Of a DNA stretch of 7,577 nt, positions 1 to 5,863 are shown in pieces. Location: the NCBI GenBank assembly GCA_004375675.1, contig SOKR01000092.1:1-7577 (forward strand), written 5' to 3'. Numbering within the stretch: position 1 is the stretch's first letter; each line of letters opens with the position of its first letter. This stretch comes from Dehalococcoidia bacterium. Lineage in GTDB: Bacteria > Chloroflexota > Dehalococcoidia > Dehalococcoidales > BS750m-G39. Made by a program: the position numbers and the translations under genes. The notes beneath the pieces are model-generated. The model had not been told where the DNA came from, made no database searches, and saw only the letters and a list, made by a program, of their open reading frames with translations.

Positions 1-13
1 CCCCACCCAGTTT

Positions 14-45
14 CCCCCTTTTGCAAAGGGGGATTAAGGGGGATT
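14..45. repeat. C/G-rich hairpin with tandem 10-mer, 3' of the operon
   Basis: Positions 14-21 (CCCCCTTT) and 25-32 (AAAGGGGG) form a perfect 8-bp inverted repeat with a TGC loop. It runs into a tandem duplication of the 10-mer AAGGGGGATT at 26-35 and 36-45. On the minus strand, downstream of malate dehydrogenase, the hairpin is not followed by a T-tract, so it does not read as a classic intrinsic terminator, although it could stabilise or end the transcript. Elements of this CCCCCTT/AAGGGGG type are, from memory, common intergenic repeats in many bacterial genomes. The right window edge (7568-7577) carries the reverse complement of 28-37. Confidence 0.6.
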
Positions 46-55
46 TCGTAACCCC

Positions 56-91
56 ACTGTCATTGCGAGGAGCGTAGCGACGAAGCAATCT
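56..91 (+). repeat. 36-nt palindromic intergenic repeat, copy 1
   Basis: A 36-nt REP-like element that begins ACTGTCATTGCGAGG and ends GACGAAGCAATCT. It recurs at 7525-7560 in the same orientation with two mismatches. Its outer stem pairs ATTGC (62-66) with GCAAT (85-89). Inside is a purine-rich internal loop and a small inner stem, G72-C73 with G77-C78 around GTA. The last base coincides with the last base of the malate dehydrogenase stop codon (91-93), so the element starts exactly where the gene ends. From memory this sequence type is widespread as an intergenic repeat in anaerobe genomes, including Dehalococcoidia. It has no coding potential, and its function is not evident from the sequence. 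Confidence 0.8.
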
Positions 92-1017
92 TACCCCACC
101 CCCATCTTCTCAATCAACTTCTTAACGCCCTCGGCGGAATCATACAATTTTTGCTTTTCCTCGGCGCTCAAATCCAGCTCTACTATCTCCTCGATGCCGC
201 CCCGGCCCAGCTTTACCGGTACGCCGATGACGCTGTCCTTTATCCTGTACTCCCCGTCGAGGAGAGCGGCGCAGGGCAGCACCTCCTTTTTATCCAAGAT
301 GATAGCCTCGGCCATGCGGGCGATGCCCGCCGAGGGGGCGTAAAAAGCGCTGCCGGTCTTGAGCAGGTCGACGATTTCCCGCCCGCCGTGTATGGTGCGC
401 TCCACCAGCGTATCTATGGTCTCCCTGGGCAAAAGCTCGGTGAGCGGCTTGCCTTTGACCGTGGGCAGGCGCGGGATAACCACCATGTTCTGCCCGTGCG
501 CGCCCAGCACCCAGGCGGAGACGTCTTTGGGCGAAACTTCGAGCTCGGCGGCGGAGAAGGCGCTCAGTCGGGCGGAATCTAACACCCCCGACATGCCGAC
601 GACGCGCTGGCGGGGAAGTTTGCTTACCTTAACGGCCAGGTAGGTCATGGCGTCTAAGGGATTGCTGACCATAAGGATAACGCACTGCGGCGAGTATTTA
701 ACGATGTTCCTGACGACCCCGCCCACGATTTCGGCGTTAGCCGCCAGTAGCTGGTCGCGGGTCATGCCCGGTTTGCGGAAGAGCCCGGCGGTGACGATGA
801 CCAGCTCGGAGTCGGCGGTATCCTTATAATCGCTGGTGCCGCTGAGCCTTATCTCGGCGTTGAGCACGGGCGCCGACTGCAATATATCCAGCGCCTTACC
901 CTGTCCCAGCCCCTCGATGATATCGAGCAGGACGACCTCGGCGTAGCCCCGCTCGACGATGCGCTGGGCAGTGGATGAGCCCACATTCCCCGCCCCGATA
1001 ATGCTGATCTTGGCTAT
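91..1017 (-). CDS. mdh: Malate dehydrogenase (LDH-like, NAD-dependent), AUA start
   Basis: Interconverts malate and oxaloacetate with NAD(H) in the cytoplasm. With the start at 1017 the protein has 308 residues, the usual length for the LDH-like MDH family. Visible features are the Rossmann motif GAGNVG (8-13), Asp32 ending the second beta strand (NAD rather than NADP), the substrate loop RKPGMTR with Arg81 and Arg87 (Arg81 marks MDH rather than LDH), Asn119, the Asp147/Arg150 region and catalytic His174 in GAHGQN. There is no ATG, GTG or TTG in frame between the icd region and GTG 984, and that GTG lies inside the GAGNVG motif, so starting there would destroy NAD binding. The codon ATA at 1015-1017 gives MAKISIIGAGNVG, the normal family N-terminus, and GAGGG (1025-1029) sits 7 nt upstream. 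I therefore place the start at ATA; a sequence error or another rare codon cannot be excluded. It is the last gene of the operon. Confidence 0.93.
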   Translation of the reverse strand: MAKISIIGAGNVGSSTAQRIVERGYAEVVLLDIIEGLGQGKALDILQSAPVLNAEIRLSGTSDYKDTADSELVIVTAGLFRKPGMTRDQLLAANAEIVGGVVRNIVKYSPQCVILMVSNPLDAMTYLAVKVSKLPRQRVVGMSGVLDSARLSAFSAAELEVSPKDVSAWVLGAHGQNMVVIPRLPTVKGKPLTELLPRETIDTLVERTIHGGREIVDLLKTGSAFYAPSAGIARMAEAIILDKKEVLPCAALLDGEYRIKDSVIGVPVKLGRGGIEEIVELDLSAEEKQKLYDSAEGVKKLIEKMGVG

Positions 1018-1031
1018 TTTATTTCCCTCAT
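1014..1031 (-). promoter_or_regulatory. Shine-Dalgarno and AUA/UAG start-stop overlap of mdh
   Basis: On the minus strand GAGGG (1029-1025) is followed by seven bases, AAATAAA, and then ATA (1017-1015). The icd stop codon TAG occupies 1016-1014, so start and stop share two bases (ATAG). This spacing is ideal for initiation at ATA and suggests translational coupling from icd into mdh. The only nearby ATG (1031-1029) is in the icd frame. Confidence 0.65.
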
Positions 1032-2096
1032 CTTTTTGATTACGGCGTCGGCGACCTGCGAGGTGCCCACGGCCTCGGCGCCGTTGGGCTTCATGTCGTA
1101 GGTGACGTCATTACCCTCGGCGATGACGGCGGCGATAGCCCCCTCCAGCCTGTCGGCGGCTTCCTTCTCTTCGAGGTGCTTCAGCATCATCACCCCGGAG
1201 AGCATCATCGACATCGGGTTCACCTTGTTCATCCCCTTGTATTTGGGGGCGCTGCCGTGGGTGGCTTCGAAGATAGCCATGTCGTCGCCCAGGTTGGCGC
1301 CCGGTGCCAGCCCCAGCCCCCCCACCAGCCCCGCGCAGAGGTCGGAGATAAGGTCGCCGTAGAGGTTGGGCAGCACCAGGATATCGAACTGCTGCGGCTT
1401 TTTCACCAGTTGCATGCAGAGGTTGTCCACGATTCTATCCTCGAACTCGATGTCGGGATATTCCTGGGCAACATCTCGGGCGGTGGCTAAAAAGAGACCG
1501 TCGGAAAACTTCATGATGTTGGCTTTGTGGGCGGCGGTGACCTTCTTTCGGTTGTGGGCGCGGGCGTACTCAAAGGCAAACCTGACGATGCGGCGGCTGG
1601 CCATCTCCGAGATGACCTTTAAACTTATACCCGAATCCTCCCTGACCTCACTGTCCGTCGCCTCGAAGACCAGCTGCCGCAGCCGGGCCGTCTCCGGCTT
1701 GCCCTCCTCGAACTCGATGCCCGCGTAGAGGCCCTCGGTGTTCTCCCTGACGATGACGATATCGACGTTCTTAAAAACCGTCGGCGCCCCCGAATATATC
1801 TTGCAGGGGCGCAGGCAGGCGTAAAGGTCCAGCTTCTTACGCAGGGCGACATTAACGCTCCTGAACCCCGAGCCTACGGGGGTGGTCACCGGCCCCTTGA
1901 TGGCGACGCGGTTCTGCCTGATGGAAGCCAGCGTGGCTTCGGGAAGAAGGGCGCCGAATTCCTCCAGGGCTTCGGCGCCGGCATAGGCAACATCCCACTT
2001 AAAGCGGACGCCGCTGGCTTCGAGGACTCTTTTCGTCGCCTCGCTGACCTCGGGCCCTATTCCGTCGCCGGGGATAAGGGTGACATTATGAACCAT
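1014..2096 (-). CDS. icd: Isocitrate dehydrogenase (short, isocitrate/isopropylmalate dehydrogenase family)
   Basis: Oxidatively decarboxylates isocitrate to 2-oxoglutarate. It has 360 residues, nearer to NAD-IDH or homoisocitrate dehydrogenase length than to the roughly 416 of E. coli Icd. Isocitrate-type residues are present: Ser80 and Asn82 (E. coli Ser113 and Asn115), Arg86, Arg96, Arg117, Tyr124 in VRENTEGLYAG and Lys191 in AAHKANIMK. Metal ligands are Asp224, Asp248 and Asp252. The cofactor region ATHGSAPKYKGMNKVNP keeps Lys285, Tyr286 and Val292, equivalent to the NADP-binding Lys344, Tyr345 and Val351 of E. coli; Tyr333 matches Tyr391, but Pro337 replaces Arg395. NADP preference is likely but not certain. 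ATG 2096 is chosen because AGGA (2103-2106) lies 6 nt upstream and the protein starts with the canonical MVHNVTLIPGDGIGPE; a longer open frame upstream only shadows the aconitase small subunit. It lies 10 nt after that gene and overlaps mdh. Confidence 0.95.
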   Translation of the reverse strand: MVHNVTLIPGDGIGPEVSEATKRVLEASGVRFKWDVAYAGAEALEEFGALLPEATLASIRQNRVAIKGPVTTPVGSGFRSVNVALRKKLDLYACLRPCKIYSGAPTVFKNVDIVIVRENTEGLYAGIEFEEGKPETARLRQLVFEATDSEVREDSGISLKVISEMASRRIVRFAFEYARAHNRKKVTAAHKANIMKFSDGLFLATARDVAQEYPDIEFEDRIVDNLCMQLVKKPQQFDILVLPNLYGDLISDLCAGLVGGLGLAPGANLGDDMAIFEATHGSAPKYKGMNKVNPMSMMLSGVMMLKHLEEKEAADRLEGAIAAVIAEGNDVTYDMKPNGAEAVGTSQVADAVIKKMREIK

Positions 2097-2106
2097 AGTT
2101 ATTCCT

Positions 2107-2601
2107 TTAAAGCTTAAAGTCGCCGTGCTTCTGGATGTAGGGGAGGAGCCCCCCCTCCCCCAGAATCTTGAGCATGACCTCGGGCAGTTTGCCGAAGGTG
2201 AGTTGCTGGCCGTTGGTGACATCGTTGACCGTGCCCCCGGCCAGGTCGACCTCCAGCGTGTCTCCGTCGTTAATGCCGTCGGTATCACATATTAGCACCG
2301 GCAGCCCCAGATTGATAGCGTTCCTGAAAAAGATACGGGCAACCGACTTGGCCAGTACCGCGCTCACCCCGGCCATCTTGATGACCAGAGGCGCGTGCTC
2401 GCGGCTGGAGCCGAGCCCGAAATTGCTGCCGGCGACGACGAAGTCCCCCTTCTTTACCCGGGAAGCGAAGGTCGGGTCGGCGTCCTCCAGCACGTGCTTG
2501 GCTAATTCGGGCAGGTTGCTCCTCAGGTGGGCCAGCCTACCCGGCGTGATATGGTCGGTGGAGGTGTTGTCGCCGAATTTAAAGGCTCGTCCTTTAAGCA
2601 C
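2107..2601 (-). CDS. Aconitase/homoaconitase-family small subunit (LeuD-like swivel domain)
   Basis: Small subunit of a two-subunit hydro-lyase; with the preceding large subunit it most likely isomerises citrate to isocitrate. At 164 residues it has normal LeuD/HacB length. Near the N-terminus GDNTSTDHITPGR (10-22) resembles the TTDHISPAG motif of true aconitase swivel domains more than the YLRT/YLVY specificity loop remembered for homoaconitase and isopropylmalate dehydratase subunits. GSNFGLGSSREHAP (58-71) carries the substrate-binding Arg67, and FFRNAINLGLPVL is the conserved late motif. The start is GTG (2601-2599), overlapping the TAG stop of the large subunit by one base (TAGTG), with GAGG seven bases upstream, so translation is probably coupled. 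Placement between the large subunit and icd supports aconitase over leucine or lysine biosynthesis; the substrate itself is inferred. Confidence 0.92.
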   Translation of the reverse strand: MLKGRAFKFGDNTSTDHITPGRLAHLRSNLPELAKHVLEDADPTFASRVKKGDFVVAGSNFGLGSSREHAPLVIKMAGVSAVLAKSVARIFFRNAINLGLPVLICDTDGINDGDTLEVDLAGGTVNDVTNGQQLTFGKLPEVMLKILGEGGLLPYIQKHGDFKL

Positions 2602-3854
2602 TATCTCACCTCTCTGGGGTCGGTAATCTCGCCGGCGATGGCTGAAGCCGCCGCCGTAGCCGGGCTGCCCAGATAAATAAAGGCTTCAGGGTTGCCCATA
2701 CGCCCCTTGAAGTTGCGGTTGGCGGTGGAAAGGCAGGATTCCCCGTCAGCCAGCACCCCCTGGTGCAGTCCCAAACAGGCGCCGCAGCCCGGGGGCAGGA
2801 TAACCGCCCCTGCCTCTACCAATGCCTTGATGTAGCCCGCGGCGATAGCCCCCAGCAAAACCTTCGGCGAAGCCGGTGCCACCACCAGCCGGGTATCGGG
2901 GTGGCGTTTTTTACCCTTCACGATATTGGCGGCAACGGCTAAATCCTCCAGCCGCCCGTTGGTGCAGGTGCCGATAAACACCTGCTGAATCCTGGTCCCC
3001 TTAAGCTCTTTAGCCGTGGCTACATTATCCACCTGGTGGGGCTTGGCCACCATCGGCTCCAGCCTCCCCAAATCTATGTTAATCTCCTTTTCGTAGCTGG
3101 CGTCCTTGTCCGCCGAAAGGGGCTGGAAGTCTTTTCCCCGCCCCTGCGCCTTTAAGTATGCCTCGGTAATGCTGTCGCTGGGGAAAAGCCCCACTTTAGC
3201 CCCCGCCTCCACCGCCATGTTGGCTACGGTAAAGCGGTCGGACATTGTCAGGTTAGCTAAACCACTGTCCCCGAACTCCAGCGCCTTATAGGTGGCACCG
3301 TCGGCACCGATAGCGCCGATAAGCTGCAGCACCAAATCTTTAGCGCTGACACCGGGGCGCAACTTCCCCCTGATGTTTATCTTTATGCTCTCGGGCACCC
3401 TCAGCCAGGTCTTGCCCAAAGCGAAAACGATGGCGACATCCGAGGAGCCCATGCCGGTGGCGAAAGACCCCAGCGCCCCCGCGGTCACGGTGTGGGAATC
3501 AGCGCCGATAACGACGTCCCCCGGTTTGGCCAGGGCTTCGGCGACCACCTGGTGGCAGACGCCGCTGCCGACGTCGTATTTCAGGCAGCCCGTATCCTGG
3601 GCGAACTGCCGCAGGAGCTGGTGGTCGTTGGAAAGCTGGCGGTTGGGGCTGGGGGCGGCGTGGTCGAAAAACAGCGCCGTCTTTTTGGGGTTGGCCAGCC
3701 GCTTGAATTTGCCGGCCTGGAACTGCCTTACCGTCAGCGGCCCCGTGGTGTCCTGCACGAAGGCCAGGTCCACCCGGGATATAATGATATCGCCGGCACA
3801 GGCGTCGCCCGCCGACTTTTGCGTCAGAATTTTCTCAGCTAATGTTTTACCCAC
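2601..3854 (-). CDS. Aconitase/3-isopropylmalate dehydratase-family large subunit (LeuC/HacA-like)
   Basis: Catalytic [4Fe-4S] subunit of a two-subunit dehydratase, probably working as aconitase (citrate/isocitrate) with the next gene. At 417 residues it has the length of the archaeal-type LeuC/HacA group rather than of a single-chain aconitase of about 900. The cluster cysteines are Cys297 (GTCTNGR) and Cys357 and Cys360 (GCGAC). Other family motifs are FFDHAAPSPN (62-71), GADSHT (117-122) and GALGSFATGMGSSDVA. The start is GTG 3854 with AAGG about 5 nt upstream; the gap to the preceding carboxyltransferase gene is 15 nt. Sequence family alone cannot separate aconitase from isopropylmalate dehydratase or homoaconitase. 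The neighbours icd and mdh, and the absence of leuA or leuB here, favour aconitase. Confidence 0.93.
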   Translation of the reverse strand: MGKTLAEKILTQKSAGDACAGDIIISRVDLAFVQDTTGPLTVRQFQAGKFKRLANPKKTALFFDHAAPSPNRQLSNDHQLLRQFAQDTGCLKYDVGSGVCHQVVAEALAKPGDVVIGADSHTVTAGALGSFATGMGSSDVAIVFALGKTWLRVPESIKINIRGKLRPGVSAKDLVLQLIGAIGADGATYKALEFGDSGLANLTMSDRFTVANMAVEAGAKVGLFPSDSITEAYLKAQGRGKDFQPLSADKDASYEKEINIDLGRLEPMVAKPHQVDNVATAKELKGTRIQQVFIGTCTNGRLEDLAVAANIVKGKKRHPDTRLVVAPASPKVLLGAIAAGYIKALVEAGAVILPPGCGACLGLHQGVLADGESCLSTANRNFKGRMGNPEAFIYLGSPATAAASAIAGEITDPREVR

Positions 3855-3869
3855 GTGAGCCTTACTTGT

Positions 3870-5798
3870 CTAGCCGATTACCGCCAGAACCTCGTCTCTG
3901 GCTACTTTATCGCCGTCGGTGAAGTTTATGGCTTTGACCTTTCCCCCCACCGGGGCGGTTATGGCGTTGGCCATCTTCATCGCTTCCAGTATGAGCACCA
4001 CGTCGTTAGCCTTGACGGTGTCGCCCACCTTTACCTCGTAGCGTATGATGATGCCGGGCATGGGGGCGGTAATCACCGTCTCGCCGGCCTTGGGCGGCGG
4101 CGCTTTGGGCTCGGTTTTTTTGGCTTCGGGGGCCTTGGCCGCGGGCTGTGGTGCCGCTGCCGGTCGTGTCGGCGGTGTTGCCCGGGGCGCTGTCGGCGCC
4201 GCTGGCGCGCCGGCACCGGTGGCTTCCAGACCGATATTAAAGACCTGGTCGCCGAAATAGACGCGGTAGTTTTGAACGCCCCCCGCGGCCGGGGCGGCCT
4301 GGGCGGCTTCGGTCATCTCGCCCGCCTTTATCTTGGCGATAAGCTCGTCCTCGCGCTTTATTGCCTCCATGGTCTTGGGCTTGACATCGGCGGGCGGCTC
4401 TTCCAGCCCGTATTTCCAGCGCAAAAAGCGCATCCCCGTGGTGGGGTATAAAGCATAGATAAGAACGTCGCCGATATCCTTGGCGATGTCCTTGGTCTCC
4501 TTCTTGGCCTTCTCCAGCTCCGGCTCCAGCATGTCGGCAGCGCGGCAGGTGATGGGCTTCTCCCCCCGCGGGTAGCCCTTGAGGGCGAGCTTCTGCACCT
4601 TGGGGTCGATGGGGGCGGGGGGCTTGCCGTAGAGCCCGTAGCAGTAGTCCTTTATCTGGTCGGAAATCATCTTGTAGCGCCCGAAGAGGACGTTCTGCAC
4701 CGCCTGGATGCCCACGATTTGGCTGGTGGGCGTCACCAGCGGCGGGTAGCCCAGTTCTTTTCGGACGCGGGGCAACTCGGCGTAGACCTCCTCGATTCTA
4801 TCCAACGCGCCCGCCTCTCTGAGCTGCGCCACCAGGTTGGTTATCATCCCCCCCGGCACCTGGTGCATCAATACCGCGGTGTCGATAATGGACATCTTGG
4901 TCGTGCCCAGAAAGTCGCGGTACTTGGGGGCGATGGACTCGAAATACTGCCCCAACTTTAAGAGATGGGCCAGGTCGAGCCCCGTGTCTCTATCCGTCCC
5001 GTTAAGGGCGACCACGATGGGCTCCACGGCGGGGAGGGAAGAGCGCAGGGCGAAAGGAGCCAGGGCGGTGTCGATAATATCGACCCCGGCCTCGATGGCT
5101 TTGAGGCAGCTCATTGAGGCCATACCGCTGGTGTAGTGGGTGTGCAGTTGCACGGGTATCTTGATGGCTTTTTTCAGCGCCGTAATCAGCTTGAAGGCGT
5201 CGTCGGGCGAAATCAGCCCGGCCATGTCCTTGATGCAGAGGCTGTCGGCGCCCATCTTCTCCAGGATCTGCGCTTTGTTGACATAATAATCAATGTTATA
5301 GACCGGGCCTCCCAGTTTGGGCTCGGTCAGCGAATACGATAGCGAAAGCTGGGCGTGCTTACCGCACTCCTTGATTGCCTTGAGGCTGGCCTCGAAGTTG
5401 CGCTCGTCGTTGACGGCGTCGAAGACCCGGAAAATATCTATCCCCACCTCGGCGGCGTGGTGGACGAAGGCGTTAACCACATCGTCGGCGTAGTTGCGGT
5501 AGCCCACCAGGTTCTGCCCCCGCAGCAGCATCTGCAGGGGAGTGTCGGGCATGAGCTTTTTCAATATGCGGGGTCTCTCCCAGGGATCCTCGTTGAGGAA
5601 GCGGGTGGGCACATCAAAGGTAGCCCCACCCCACACCTCCATGGAATAGTACCCCGTCTTGTTCATCTCGGCGGCGATTTCGGCCATGTCCTCGGTTATC
5701 ATCCTCGTCGCCAGCGAGGACTGGTGTCCGTCGCGTAGGGTAACGTCGGTAATCTTTAACGGGTTCCTGGCGGCTGTCTTCTTTGCTGTCGGCATCAT
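3870..5798 (-). CDS. oadA: Pyruvate/oxaloacetate carboxyltransferase (5S-like) fused to biotin carrier
   Basis: Moves a carboxyl group between carboxybiotin and pyruvate/oxaloacetate. The 642 residues comprise a TIM-barrel carboxyltransferase domain (about 15-290) with metal ligands Asp23 (TLRDGHQS), Lys190 (IKDMAG, the lysine carbamylated in the family), His219 and His221 (HTHYTSG); the conserved carboxylase domain (about 300-500); a short beta segment (511-525); an Ala/Pro-rich linker (526-571); and a biotinyl domain (573-642) with Lys608 in EAMKM. The tail after 510 resembles a whole Propionibacterium 1.3S subunit, so the chain looks like 5S plus 1.3S fused (about 505 and 123 residues there). 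Two ATGs lie in tandem (5798 and 5795); AGGAG fits the second slightly better, a difference of one residue. No biotin carboxylase or OadB-type membrane subunit is adjacent. It could be OadA, pyruvate carboxylase subunit B or a transcarboxylase subunit; the preceding 12S-like gene favours the last. Confidence 0.93.
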   Translation of the reverse strand: MMPTAKKTAARNPLKITDVTLRDGHQSSLATRMITEDMAEIAAEMNKTGYYSMEVWGGATFDVPTRFLNEDPWERPRILKKLMPDTPLQMLLRGQNLVGYRNYADDVVNAFVHHAAEVGIDIFRVFDAVNDERNFEASLKAIKECGKHAQLSLSYSLTEPKLGGPVYNIDYYVNKAQILEKMGADSLCIKDMAGLISPDDAFKLITALKKAIKIPVQLHTHYTSGMASMSCLKAIEAGVDIIDTALAPFALRSSLPAVEPIVVALNGTDRDTGLDLAHLLKLGQYFESIAPKYRDFLGTTKMSIIDTAVLMHQVPGGMITNLVAQLREAGALDRIEEVYAELPRVRKELGYPPLVTPTSQIVGIQAVQNVLFGRYKMISDQIKDYCYGLYGKPPAPIDPKVQKLALKGYPRGEKPITCRAADMLEPELEKAKKETKDIAKDIGDVLIYALYPTTGMRFLRWKYGLEEPPADVKPKTMEAIKREDELIAKIKAGEMTEAAQAAPAAGGVQNYRVYFGDQVFNIGLEATGAGAPAAPTAPRATPPTRPAAAPQPAAKAPEAKKTEPKAPPPKAGETVITAPMPGIIIRYEVKVGDTVKANDVVLILEAMKMANAITAPVGGKVKAINFTDGDKVARDEVLAVIG

Positions 5799-5863
5799 TT
5801 ACTCCTCTCTCCGGGCGTTCGGCTCTTTGTGTCCCCGGGGCGGGGGGTAGGTGATTGCTTCTC
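5799..5863 (-). other. 65-nt spacer between the two carboxyltransferase genes
   Basis: The longest gap inside the operon. It holds a strong Shine-Dalgarno (GAGAGGAG, ending 3 nt before ATG 5798 and 6 nt before ATG 5795) and a C/G-rich stretch with the self-complementary CCCCGGGG (5834-5841). There is no T-tract and no convincing promoter, so co-transcription is the simplest reading. Confidence 0.4.

Noticed and set aside
14..32. Intrinsic terminator for the operon
   Set aside because: The hairpin is strong but has no T-tract after it on the minus strand, and it belongs to a repeat family, so it is listed as a repeat only.
2097..2288. Upstream extension of the isocitrate dehydrogenase frame to 2288
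   Set aside because: It lies entirely over the conserved aconitase small subunit, has no family similarity, and ATG 2096 has a good Shine-Dalgarno and the canonical N-terminus.
5834..5841. CCCCGGGG self-complementary stretch as an attenuator or operator
   Set aside because: It cannot form a useful hairpin without a loop, has no T-tract after it, and G/C runs are common in this DNA.
5853..5861. Nine-base match (GAAGCAATC on the minus strand) to one end of the 36-nt palindrome, in the spacer between the carboxyltransferase genes
   Set aside because: Only half a stem is present and there is no partner arm. A 9-nt match is too short to call a repeat remnant.
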